Origin: Paraglomus occultum
Taxonomy: Eukaryota; Glomeromycota; Glomeromycetes; Paraglomerales; Paraglomeraceae
DNA: 37,984 bases
Reading direction: 5' to 3'
NCBI GenBank assembly: GCA_910592205.1
Contig: CAJVPJ010000172.1
Location: 1 to 37,984 of the forward strand
Shown here: positions 8,650 through 20,115 of the stretch, in pieces
Position numbering within the stretch: the stretch's first letter is position 1
Layout: every line of letters begins with the position of its first letter
Notes under the pieces: model-generated
Told to the model about the DNA's origin: nothing
The model's input: only the letters and a program-made list of their open reading frames with translations
Databases searched by the model: none
Made by a program: the position numbers and the translations under genes

Positions 8650-10690
8650 GCTTGAAATCGTAACGGATATTATTACAGTCAATTTGAATAGTCTTCCACA
8701 GTTATTCTATACACACAAAGATAAAATGCGTCACATAATCGGAAGCCCACAGAGTGACGACTCTGGATTTGTAATATTAATATAATATAAAATAGTTGAC
8801 ATACATATAACATAAATATAAATATAATAGTTGACATGATGGTTACACAATACTAAGTTTGACATGGCACAGCTCCATTCGTTCTTCTTGCGCACAAGCC
8901 TAAAAATTGACATCTGCATCAGAAAAAAAATTTTTTTTTCCCCATCCATCCATAATTAAATGTGAGAATGCAGAGGGGAGAGAAAGACAGTGCATTAGCC
9001 CAAAAACTGGTTCTACCACAAAGAATCTGCAAGATGTCGATTAGCTAAGGTTCACAGTGATACGCTGAACGAATGAATCAGAGCGAATGCTTCGCGATTC
9101 AAAAAATTTTTAAATAAAAAGCTAAATTGTCTTCATATAAAGGAATCATATATTGACCCCAACCGTTTCACAATAAAAAGATTATACAACGACAGATATG
9201 TTGATGTAACAATGCTTCTCGGTTATCAAAATGACTCTGACTGTTCCTTATGCCCCCAGTTGCAGGGGGAAAAGCTAGCTTTGCGTCTTCGAAATTGTAT
9301 TTCCCACAGATTCTCAGTCAATGCCCAAAGATCCCCCGAATATATTATTGCGTAACACATAGTTTATTGTCATAGGTCCTGTTATAATCTACGTTTTTGA
9401 TTACTGGATTACTGAATTACGACTGTAAGCGGTCCCCAACGTTTGTTGAGAAATTATCCTTTACATAATGATTTATGGACATGTAACCAATAAAGGGACG
9501 CTTTGAACTTGCCAAATCTATTTTTAGTATTTCCATTCAAAGTAGAATAACAAAAGCTGTTCTGCGTGCGCTGTTATTAATATCCCCACAGTGTAATTGT
9601 GAAAAAAGGGTGTATTTAACAATAATACTATATTTTAGAATGAAAACTGTCACAGCTGAGAAAATGTCCTAATGTGTGGGGAAAGATTAGTAGATTACCT
9701 CGGAAGCCGACGATGACGTATTCCTCTCTGAATTTGCTGCGGAACGCTTAGTGTCACCAACATTTCCAGGATCGACAGCGGAAATTAGAACAACGATTAG
9801 AATGTAAGACGGGCAGCAAATAGTTGCACGGCAACGCAGTAATGGTAGATTAGGAATTAGAAATTAGATCGATGCTAAAAATAGATCAATTAATAGACAA
9901 TAAAGTATATAAGCAGCTTAGAAGTCTTTTAGCATCGGTGTGTTCGCCCAGTGTTCAATTTAGTGTTCGAATTAGTGTTCGCACTGTTCAAGATTTAACA
10001 TTATTTTTTTATATCGAAGACGTTCGATTCCTTTATTTCTTATAAACGAGTACCCATTTACTCTGATACGATAATTCTTTCCCTGAATATTTCGTTATAT
10101 CCTTAAAGCATTAATCCGTATAACGGCAAGATCGGTCATAATACTTGTCCCGTGATCGATCGAGTGGCATTGGGATAGTTAATTATGATTTCTCAACGCG
10201 TTATTTTCTTATTAAGACCCCTCCCTACGCCACCGGTAGAGTAGTTTTAGTTTCTTGAGAATAATTAATTATCTAGGATTAATGTGTGCGATCCGTATAC
10301 GAATACGTCAGCACTGAAAAGCCTAAATAAAAGGTCACTAACTGTTTGTTACAATTTAGCTATCGCTGAGGTAAACCACATGCCTACAACGGCGCAGCTA
10401 GATCTCAAACCGAGACAGTAGTTATCCGCTCTCCCGTGACTATTGCCTCGACACCTTGCTTGTTAGATTTTTGAATCTCTTTTAGTATATGGGTAGTCTG
10501 TGTACATGCACTGGTGATCGGAACAACCCAAAAAATGCATAGTTTTGCATACCTTGTCAATTTCTTATCTTCGTTATTGCCTAGCAAAATTATTTCAAAA
10601 GTATATGTTAAAAGCAAAACGTAGACTTTGCTAGCAAAATGAGCCACCCACCAAAGAGAATTAGGACCATTAGCTGACTTCTCTCCGGTA
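8650..10690. other. Gene-poor stretch with a possible LTR-like promoter
   Basis: No supported gene. A plus frame around 9175-9355 (RLYNDRYVDVTMLLG...) looks weakly coding. Around 9905-9995 there is GTATATAAGCAG followed by four spaced GTGTTCG/AGTGTTC units, resembling a TATA box plus start region of a solo LTR, but no TG...CA boundaries or target duplication could be fixed. Confidence 0.3.
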
Positions 10691-10880
10691 CAGTTTGTTC
10701 CTGACAAACACTTTCCCAATAAACACTTCCGGACAATCACTTTCGACCAGACAGTTTCACTACCCCGACAATTATTTTCCTGTATTTCGACACCAACTAT
10801 TTATCAAAGATTGCAATAAACTCGATATGTTAATACGCCTGATACTATGTTAGGAATAATTGTCGAAAATAAAGCAGTTT
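10690..10880. mobile_element. Relic related to the GACAAT element at 27515
   Basis: It contains CCCCGACAATTATTTTCC, CCCAATAAACACTTCC and GGACAATCACTTTCG, each with a near match in the 27515-27670 element. An inverted AATAATTGTCGAAAAT lies near the right end. The ends are poorly preserved, so the boundaries are approximate. Confidence 0.4.
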
Positions 10881-11365
10881 CCATTTTACCATATTACAAC
10901 TTATTTTTATTACGTAATTTATTATTATCAAGCATTTACTATCTGTCTAAGATCGTGTCATTAACTTCAAAAATTTCCCAGTATATAAATCAGGTTTCAC
11001 TCTTAATTATGTGTCTCGCTTACACAAATCAAACTTTACAACGTATTTTGCGTATTAAAAAATAAAATTTCATAAAGAAAAGTAGTAAGAGAGTACATAG
11101 AGAGAAGAAGCAAAAAATTTATATTATGGATAGCGTTTGTAGTAAATTATCGACGTAGTGTGATACTATAAAATTATGTAAGCATACTAATACAACGTAA
11201 AATGTAATCTGGCATGTTATTAATGCAATTTCCATTAAATTGGCGCAATTGAAAAGATAAAACCTCGACTTGTAAATATAACGTAAATTCTCTTATTAAT
11301 TTCGTATAAATTATAAATAATTGTAAATTGACTACAGTTACCTATCAATGTTCTTTGATGTTTAC
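10881..11365. other. AT-rich spacer
   Basis: Very AT-rich with no coding or RNA gene seen; it probably includes the 3' flank of family copy B. Confidence 0.4.
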
Positions 11366-11776
11366 TTAAGTTGGCTTATAATTAAGTAGTACTATTTCAA
11401 AAAATATTGAATAGATCCTCAACTGCTCTGTAGTCTAAAAAAAAATATATGTTTAATATTAAATAATATTTTCAGTAATACGTTGAAATGTGTTCGTTAT
11501 AAATCTTACCATTTGCGCAAAGTAATGCCTACCCATACCAATGTTCATCATGGTTGTATGAGCATATTCAGCGACTGGTTCTACCATGGGCAAAGGATGT
11601 TGCTCCTTTCCGTAGGCGGCATCATTGTTTCTTTTTCTTCCATTTTGTGGATTCACTATCATCGAATGACTGCGCCCTGTAGGATCGAACTTGTTAGGAT
11701 CTGTTCTTGCTTTCCAACCACGATTTGATTTCAAAGAAAACTTTGTCTTTTCCCTTTGATGAGAGTTTTGAGACAT
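11366..11776 (-). CDS. Small two-exon family protein, copy B (111 aa)
   Basis: Exons 11510-11776 and 11366-11434, with a 75-nt intron (GTAAGA donor, TAG acceptor, phase 0). The protein begins MSQNSHQREK, carries SNRGWKARTDPNKFDPTGRS then HSMIVN (compare copies A and C), a middle with HPLPMVEP, and YFAQM joined to TTEQLRIYSIFFEIVL, ending NYKPT. The last residues match copy A's NRQPT end. It has 89 + 22 residues. There is no signal peptide. The RGRKR run seen in the sisters is changed to RGWKAR, so this copy is more diverged but has no frame disruption, which suggests the frame has been maintained. Function unknown. Confidence 0.65.
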
Positions 11777-11810
11777 ATTGAACGGAAGATAAGTTTACTA
11801 TTTACGGAGC

Positions 11811-11820
11811 ATTTTTATAC
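11811..11820 (-). promoter_or_regulatory. TATA box of family copy B
   Basis: GTATAAAAAT on the minus strand, 35-44 nt upstream of the copy B ATG, at the same spacing as in the sister genes. Confidence 0.5.
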
Positions 11821-12405
11821 AATTGTTAATCTTTACGTGACAGTTCACGTTATATCCGAAATTGGTTATTTATATTATATAAATTTGTATAATAATATTA
11901 TAGTCTTGAGATTGTCAAAGAGACCAATGAAGTCACGTCCTGTATTTAGTCATCTGTCAGTGAAAGGAGTGCATATCTACACCGTTTGTTATTATGTCAG
12001 CAAACTCTTTAAGATATTATCATGATATTCACATGTCTTACTAGATATCAACCAATTCCTTTATGGTGCAATAATCAGTACGCTGATTAGTTAATCGATT
12101 AAAAGCCCTCAATTTTGTGTTAATGAATAATAAGTTTTGATATTACAGTTTGTAATAAAACATGTCAAGTTTACCGCAAATTTTATTATGTATGAAAATG
12201 AAACCTAATCAAAATATAATTTGTCTTATGCTTTAGATTCTATCAATCAATAATTGACAGTATTCTGCTCATTTTTTTGTTCACACAATTTTGTTTAGTC
12301 CAACGTATTATGGTTTTTACGTACGTACTTTGTTAACTCAAAATCGTTGTCTTCCTGCAAATTTACTCTCTTAAAAACTCGGCATCAATGACACGAATAA
12401 AAGTA
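11821..12405. other. AT-rich spacer
   Basis: No gene or RNA recognised. Confidence 0.4.
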
Positions 12406-12901
12406 TAGTAACACCTCCATAATGCAACCCCCATAAGTGCAATCCCCCTCTAAACGCAACACTTTGCTTGGTTCCAAGCATGGGAATGCAACCCCTCGTT
12501 TTTCGCGATTGCAACGGATTTGCGATCCCGCCTTAATAAATTTATTCCCTAAGTGCGGGAAAATAATCAACACATGTAGTGTAGTAGAAACTGATAATAA
12601 TAGTAATGAAACCTCATGAGGTGCTAAAAATTTTAGAAAATGTAAAGACATGCAAGAGAGTCAGCAGCTATTTAAAAGCTGTTAATAGTTTTTAGAGGAA
12701 GGTAAGTTCGATAAACAAAGTAGCACAACACAATTTTTAGTTAAACGATTAGGGATATTTATAGCCAGACTTTTTATGTTAAAGTTAGCTGGAATGTCTA
12801 ATTAGGAAAAATCTTTAAAATGTCTTTCCTAATTATAATAGGAAACCCTCAAATACAACGCAGCATTTGGTCCCGTGTTACACTTGGGAGGAGTGTCACT
12901 A
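12406..12901. mobile_element. 496-bp TIR element with TA flanks
   Basis: The left end, read from its flanking TA, is TATAGTAACACCTCC; the right end, reverse-complemented, is TATAGTGACACTCCTCC. Both ends have TA outside, as expected for mariner/pogo-type insertion. The subterminal region carries spaced ATGCAACCCC / GTGCAATCCCC / CGCAAC units, possibly transposase-binding repeats. There is no transposase frame, so the element is non-autonomous. Confidence 0.55.
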
Positions 12902-12905
12902 TAAT

Positions 12906-15095
12906 TGGAAAAGCTTTTGCTATTTAAATAAATAATAATAAATAAATAAATAGACAACCTTATATTTAACCACTGGATGTAAACGATTGATCTGAACATT
13001 TATCATTAGTATTAGGTTGATCAACACAATACGCGAAAAGATTTATCATTGTTTATATGTGTTGCTGTTGTTCGGATGAATAAAGTCTTTAATACAACTT
13101 TTAACTAATGGGCATAACGATCGATCAGATAAAGAAAATTGAAGACAGTATGGTCGACAGAGACTTCATTTGCTGCTATACAATATTTAATATTAATAAT
13201 TTAACCATATATAGTTCGTGTGTCATCACTAATATTATGTCAAAAGAATGACAAATTTTGGTGTCGAGCGGAGAAAGGTTGTTTAGAACAAGCACACCTA
13301 TTGTGAAAATGGTGCTAATAAAAAAGTGGCCAAACGTATAACTCCCGCGTTCCCGAACTAGGGATGGTGCATCTGACTAATCTCATTACGAAAGCATCAG
13401 ACATGTGTGGTAGGTATGTAGGAAGCAAACTTTGATCCGGTCAGAGGGTTTTTGATATGAAAAGTAGCGATTTCATTTTGATCGAAGCTTTTGTATGAAA
13501 AAAAAAAAGATCCTTAATGCATAGATCTATTATGGACCAATGAAACATACCCGTTAGTTTATTTAAGGACTAACGTATACCCGCGGGTGTAATATATTCC
13601 GTACACCTCAGGGGGTGGATATATATTACAACACCATGTGACAAGAATTACCTAACCGTTATACGTAAGAAAAAAAATATTGGAATGAAGACGCTTAAAC
13701 GAACTTGCCGCAATTGGACAACTCCAGATCAAATTCTGGGTTGCGGACATCTATTAATATTAATTCTTAGAGGAATAAGTCTTATTGGTGTATGCAATTT
13801 TATACAGATATCGATAAGTCTATATAATAGCGTTTGATAGTTGCAAACCGTTTTAATGAATAACAACAAACTTGTTTTGTATGTATGAAATTCGCGTTTT
13901 CGAAGATTTACGATATTTGTGGGTCAGATAGATATTCATATAACGTATCTTATTGATAAATTTTATTATTACAATATGTAACGACAAGCCTAAATGGTGC
14001 TCAGTTTAAGTAAAAAAAAAGTTATCTATGATGCAAGAAAGTGCATTTTAGACTTGCGTACTATTAAAGATGTTTAATCAGTTATAAAAGTCTAAGAAAC
14101 GCTCTCAAATAATGTGTGTTACCGCGTGATATGCAATCACCGTTATCTACCCCATAATAGTAATTGGATAGTTACCGTTTTACGTTAGCGTGTCTATCTA
14201 ATTCTCGTACATCTGTGAATTTACACAAACGACTGTTCTTTTCTATTACAGTATTATTGCCATTGAATTAAGTTACATTCTCTATACAGTTCGGGTCATA
14301 CTTGTGGCTAAAGGTAAACCAATCACGTCACCAGATAATTTACACCGACAAACTTTTTTATCTTATACTTTCAATTGTGATTAAACGATGTATTTAAATA
14401 TACGATTACACATTGTCTATAGTTATACTGATAGCTGTTATTTGCCCCCACGCAATGACTAAAAGACATAATATTATCGAGAATTGTAAAAGGCACAACT
14501 GGATATTATGATATCATGTGATTCAAGGGAAAATAGTACTATTTATTACGATATTTCATAGACAACACCGTGCATGGCTCAAGACATTATTAAATCAATG
14601 GACGGGTTGCACCTAATATAAGAATGCATGTATCTTCACCGGTTATTTTGCAAATATTCTGCGTTGTTTGCAAGTAGTCCCCGTTGACGTGATCTTCTCA
14701 TTACCCGAATAAACATCAACAGTGTCATCCTCATTATCCGTCCCCCCCATCGTTGTTTCTATTTAAAAGTTCGTAATTAGACAACCACTCGTCATCGTCT
14801 TCTCTTTGGATATTCAGTTGTTGTATTGGTAAATAGCAATGTCATAAGAAGAGCATGAATGTTGGTCATGATCATGATAAATAATTCGCTCTGTTTCTAT
14901 ATTTTTTTAACAAACACCATGAATTGTCTCACCTAAGTATATAACTATGGCAATAATAGTTAAAGCTTTTACTCCTGTAATGAACCTCAACGTTTCTGCG
15001 CTGTCCGCTTACAATCCCAATCCTTGACGAACTTATTTCCCCTCCCCAAAAGCTTTGATCTGCGATCGAATTTCCTGATCTACAAAAAAATCAAA
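12906..15095. other. Long gene-free stretch
   Basis: No coding frame above background. Two small hairpins lie at 13552-13576 (CGTTAGT...ACTAACG) and 13588-13638 (GGTGTAATATATTCC with inverted GGATATATATTACAACACC). No RNA gene was identified. Confidence 0.4.
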
Positions 15096-15099
15096 TGTC

Positions 15100-17418
15100 A
15101 TGTCTTGTTTGCTGCTGTCTAATTTCGTCTTCAAGTCTCATCACTTATTCCAAGTCACGAGGCAATATTCCTCATTTTTCGCCAGACATAGTGACATTCC
15201 GACATCAACTATAGTAAAAACAGGGCAAACAGTGTCTCGGCTTGGTTTTGGCGGATACAGGATAAATCGCCATAATCCACACCATAAGGAGGCCTTGATA
15301 TCTGCCATTAAACAAGGGATTAACGTTATTGATACAGCCACAACCTTTGAGGGAGGAGAATCAGAAAAGTTGATTGGTCTAGCTGTTAAAGAAGCAGAGA
15401 GTTTGGGTATTTGTCGATGGAGTGTAAGTGTGGTTCCATTTGTTGGATTGGCGTTTATGTTGGCACAGGCCAAAGTGGCTCTAATATGACTGATGATGAT
15501 CAATGTAAAAGGATCTTGTTGTAATTACAAAAGCTGGGTACATTCATCCTACTCAATGGGGGTCGCCGAATTCAAAAGCTATTCATAATCATTGCATTCA
15601 TCCTGATTTTATCCAAAATGAGATTACTGAATCTCTCAGAAGACTCCAAACGGACAGGATAGATATATTCATGCTTAATAACCCGGAAAGGATGCTATTG
15701 AATCCGAACAAAGTAAGACACTTGAGAGGAAACGAAATATTACGCGTCATGCTGCAGGAATATTCTAAAAGATGCAACTTTTCATAATATAAGACATACT
15801 CTATGAACAGACTATATAATGAAATAGTTGAGACATGTACATATCTTGATGAGGAATGTGCAAAAGGTAAGCATAGTTGAATGTCTTCTAACTTGTTTAT
15901 CCAAACAAACTTATTCTGTAAACCTTATTCATTGCCATTAGGCAGAATAGGCGGCTACGGCATCTGCTCGAACTTAATGGCCCTTCCTTCATCTAATGAT
16001 AACATCTCTTTCCCATCGATACTCTCCAAACTAAGCCCACAAAGTCGACAAAACTTTGTTGCCATTGAAACGCCGTTCAACATATTTGAGAGAGAGGCTA
16101 TCTGGAATGATGGCGGCGAAAAGACATTGGCTGAACTGGCAGAGGTATGAAGCGAAACAAGCGTGAAATAGAAGAAGGTTAAGGAATTAGCTATTTATGC
16201 ATTGATATTTTGCTAGTTGAATGAAGTGTTCTTGTTTACCAATCGACCATTCCATACGATTGCTGGGGGAACAATTCGGACGCTGGTTACTAGCTCGGGC
16301 GAGGTTGAGCGTATGTAATCGCTATATTGTATATTCTCGTGAATAAGCAACCCCGCGCCTCTATTGATCGGAGAACCCTAACGTAAACACAAAGTGTAGG
16401 GGGGGATGGGTTGTTTACAGTAATCGCGATAACGAGAATTGACTTATAATCACTTGCCATTATGTAATAATTGTTAACGAAGGGGTATATTATGATGATA
16501 ATTAATCATGGGGTGCGGTGCTTATTCACGAGAACGTACGGTAACTATTCAATAACCATAAGATGCTTCCTACCTCTATCGCCTCTTTGGGATTGAATTT
16601 TCTTCTCAGTATTAATACCGTCTCCTTTTTAGCTGAACAAGTCTTTGCAAAACTGGAAAGAAACTTTGAAAAACTAAGTCAATTAGAAACAGAACTAAAC
16701 GAACAATGTGCGATACTTTTCTCTTTATCTCTCATGCAACATTTACGATTACATTTTTCGGTTTATGACTAAACATGGAAGTTTCTATATTACTAGTTCC
16801 AGTAGAGACATCATTACAGTCGAAATTTGTCTGGGCACAAGTGCTATCTGAAAACTTGTCGCGACTATCCAAGAATCATTTTGCAACTAAGCATTATCTT
16901 GAAAAAGATATTAAGCCGGCTATCGAACGTGATCTGGCGGCGTTGGCAGATTATGCCTCGGTCGAAGTATTTGATGAAGAAAAGATTAGATTAAAAACCT
17001 GGATAGACGACTACCGCACGGTATGGACTGAATAATGATCTGCTTTTTGAGGAATGAGAGTGATCATATTAATCATTGCTTTTTTTCTCCTCGGTGAATT
17101 CCTTAGGAAGCAAAAGATTTAATATATAATATTATTGACTATGCTCGTATTGATCTATTACTCAAGAATCAAGACCTAGATGCCGTTCTTTCACTCATAT
17201 GTCCTTCACTTATTTCAGAAACAGATCATTTTCATTCCCCTTTGTCAGCGAAAGCTTTAAGAATAATACTAGCCAATTCACGCGTTGGATGCGCTTTGGT
17301 TGGAATGCGAAGAGTGGAGTATGTCAACGACGCTGTTACCGTTTTGAAATTGAGTATAGATGATGAGATGACAGTAGAGAGGCTGGACGATATTTATCAA
17401 TGTCCAGCATTGCAATAA
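15100..17418 (+). CDS. Aldo-keto reductase-like protein, catalytic residues altered
   Basis: Eight exons: 15100-15423, 15512-15712, 15794-15866, 15942-16144, 16217-16310, 16633-16707, 16803-17020, 17107-17418, giving 499 aa with consistent phases. The first 30 residues (Arg, Ser, Phe, few acids) look like a mitochondrial presequence. The AKR barrel starts at LGFGGYRI; strand 2 gives D78 in DTATTFEGGESEKLIG; strand 3 gives K115 in ITKAGY; strand 4 reads DIFMLNNPE; RIGGYGICSN follows, and VGMRRVEYV near the end is the AKR cofactor segment. The usual catalytic Tyr is Phe83 and the usual His (LHNPE) is Asn164, so classic reductase activity is doubtful. A helical insert of about 150 residues precedes the end. 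Intron 5 is 322 nt and carries a small TIR element. The start ATG was chosen for frame continuity. Confidence 0.8.
16333..16536. mobile_element. TIR element inside AKR intron 5
   Basis: The left arm ATTCTCGTGAATAAGCAACC and right arm GGTGCTTATTCACGAGAAC are inverted copies about 200 bp apart, wholly inside the 322-nt intron, while the gene's other introns are 72-95 nt. The insertion therefore explains the length. No coding capacity. Confidence 0.65.
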
Positions 17419-18375
17419 TTTTGTTCAGTAAAACGAAGAAATAGTCAACGTGGACAATTATAGAATGATTGAATCTCACACGCTTTGACTAATAAAGAGA
17501 GTATTACAGTATAAGGAGCGACATATGTATCATGATAAACCGCATTTTTCATGTTCACGAAATGTTCCTGGAACATAATTGTCAACCTTTCTCATGGCCT
17601 TTAGAGTAAGTTGCAAAGGAATGTATTCATAAAAAAGAAAGTGGTAGCATAATGGCTTTCTTGGATCATTACTGTTTATTAATAGCGAACCAGAACATTT
17701 GCATAAGCAATGTATAATTGCGAGTTGGTTAGTGTTCGGCCATCTACTCATCACCAATGTTAATCAGCTTTCCCGCCGCTACAAAGTTAGTGGAACACAT
17801 AACCATTCTGGTTATATTTGACAGAAATCTTTGATTATCATTCGCACCGGCGCGACAAACGGCTGGCAACTAATTTTGACATCACGTGTAAAAAGTTTGC
17901 GCAGGCTGAAAGGCACTTCCGTAAAAAGGTGGAGTTAGGAACTAATCAAGACAATTAGACTAACCAAGAAAAGTTTCAGAGCAATCACTTCTGGAATACT
18001 TCTCTCATAAGTTAAATCGAAAATGGAAGTCAAAACTTTGTTATACGAGATGTCACATAAAATGATCGAAAATCCAAAATTAGGTGCATTACACTAAGAA
18101 GTGTATATAACTGAATATGAGAAAAATCTTGCGGGAGAAACAAGACGATAACAAGGCATATATGCATAATAAACACGGTGAATTGCCAGGTACCTATCGT
18201 ATACTATATTCTTTGCTATCTCACATGTCTTCTCACTTTTTGATACGCTCGTATTTGATAAAATTGGAAATACTGCCAGTAAATTTCCCCCGAGTGCAAC
18301 GTCTATTGTTTTTCGAATATTTTGTGATACTATATCTAGTAGATTTATCAGTATTACAGGGAGGGGGGGATCGCC
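17419..18375. other. Spacer with coding-like scraps
   Basis: The 3' flank of the AKR gene. Plus-strand frames around 17820-17957 (FDYHSHRRDKRLATNFD, KKFAQAERHFRKKVELG) and 17973-18062 (KVSEQSLLEYFSHKLNRKW) look like decayed coding sequence, separated by stops. No family recognised. Confidence 0.3.
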
Positions 18376-18377
18376 TA

Positions 18378-18934
18378 CAATCGGACCCCTGTTATAACGA
18401 ATTTTTGTTATACCGAAGCAAGTGTTACTTCCCCTTTTTTTAATATTTAAATTTGATCGTTATTACGAATTTTAATAGTAAACCTCGTTATTCCGTTACC
18501 GAAGTTCGGTTGTACTAGTCGCTTTATAACGAAGTTTATCACGTGACACAAAATTCAGCATGGTGATTAATTATAAAATTTGTCATGGTGTAATCTTCCC
18601 ACTGTCTTGACTAAAGATGCCATAACCGCTTTCAAAAGTACTAAATAATTGTCAAGCCATGATAGAAAAGAAAGAATTTAATTTAGAATGAGCTTAAAGT
18701 CTTTGAAAAGGAAGGTGGAATTACATAATGTTACAAGCAAAAAGCAATCTCGAATAGATTCTTTCTTCCTGTATATTTTGCAACTAATAAATATTGCTTA
18801 CGAAAGCCTCGATATACCGAATATTACTTGATTTTAGGCTAGACTTCGTTACAAAGAGAGTGTTTGTTTTACCGAATTCCTCGTTATAACGAATCATATA
18901 TGACTCCCCCGTGCGGTATAACGGGGTTCGACTG
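18378..18934. mobile_element. 557-bp pogo/mariner-like non-autonomous element
   Basis: The left end CAATCGGACCCCTGTTATAA and the reverse-complemented right end CAGTCGAACCCCGTTATACC are near-identical TIRs, each preceded by TA at 18376-18377 and 18935-18936. Further GTTATAACGAA / TTACCGAA units recur inside, including an inner right-type end (CCGAAGTTCGGTTGTA, about 18500-18516), suggesting a shorter element of about 138 bp nested at the left. No transposase. Such ends are typical of Tigger/pogo-derived MITEs. Confidence 0.7.
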
Positions 18935-19213
18935 TATGTAAATGTAGATCCGTACATTTCAGGGCATGACATACTGCATATTGTGATCGTCGATAATTTA
19001 TTACTTCGAGACGTTAACAATGATTGATATAACAAATCTAAGTTACAACTATTATTTGTTACTATTGTATGATCCTGTTATACTGGTAATTCATTACACG
19101 ATTTAGAACGAAATCTAAAAAACCAATGCCATGTTTTGACTAGTCGGGAAAGGTCATTATCTAATCAAACAACAATAATTAAATTATCGTTCGAGATACT
19201 CTTGCTTTACCGC

Positions 19214-19288
19214 AACTACGGGTCGTTACCGATCTATTGCGCTGACAACTACCGTTAAATACAGCTACGGGTCGTTACCGATCTACTG
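19214..19288. repeat. Two-copy direct repeat, 49-nt period
   Basis: CTACGGGTCGTTACCGATCT followed by AYTGC occurs at 19214-19240 and again at 19263-19288 with one substitution in the core. Confidence 0.7.
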
Positions 19289-19500
19289 CCGATAGTTAAG
19301 TCAAAAAGCTTAGTTTCGCGACGATAGAAATAAAAACAATAAAAGTAAAAAAATTTCGTAATAATTAAAGAATAATGAATAGACCGATCGTTTATTATAT
19401 CCGAATACTTCAGTATCAAATATTATTTATTTCACATCAAACGTACAACATCAACATGAGAATTTTAGACGGTCGGGGAAGGCTTCTTATATACATTTTG

Positions 19501-19640
19501 CTGTCACCAAAATCGCGTTACTTTTTCTACGCCACAGAGCGCGTATTTTGTAACTTTCCCACACTGTCACCATAATCGCGTTACTTTCTATTCTTAGCTA
19601 AACTTTGTGTTCAAGTTGTCACCAAATTTTCGTTACTTGC
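19501..19640. repeat. Three-copy spaced repeat
   Basis: TGTCACCAAAATCGCGTTAC occurs three times with small changes (starts near 19502, 19565, 19617; spacings about 63 and 52 nt). Confidence 0.7.
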
Positions 19641-20092
19641 GTTGTTCTGAGTAATGTCTAATTAATTGATCGTCAGGAGTATTGTTTGATTGCTGAGGAA
19701 GTTTTACCATGTGACTTGCTTATCGACGTCAGCCGATCAGCTCGCCGTAACATACTACAATTAGAATTCTATGATACATTAATAGGTTATAATATAAATT
19801 TAATAATAATTTTTTATTTTTATTTGACATCTGGATCACTAAGCTTAGAAAGGAGAATATCTAATAAATGTAGGAGCAAATAAACAATCAGATTTAAAAA
19901 TTTTAAATGCTAGTAATGTATTTTTTTTCTTAACATTATTCAATATAAGAGGCTGGTGACTATCAAAAGACAACTTGAATACTGACTGACTCATAACTTT
20001 GACTGGACTAGTATAGACATGAAAGTATGACGTCTCCAAGGCAAATAGATGCTGGGGACAACAAGAGTAATTTCAACCTTCATTATTGAAAA

Positions 20093-20115
20093 TTTATTAT
20101 TATTATTATTATTAT
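20093..20115. repeat. TTA microsatellite
   Basis: An uninterrupted run of about seven TTA/TAT units. Confidence 0.8.

Noticed and set aside
10405-10740. 111-aa minus open frame
   Set aside because: About a third overlaps the GACAAT-element relic and its composition follows that repeat; no conserved domain or splice context.
15141-15503. 120-aa minus frame opposite AKR exon 1
   Set aside because: A shadow of a clear plus-strand exon with AKR motifs.
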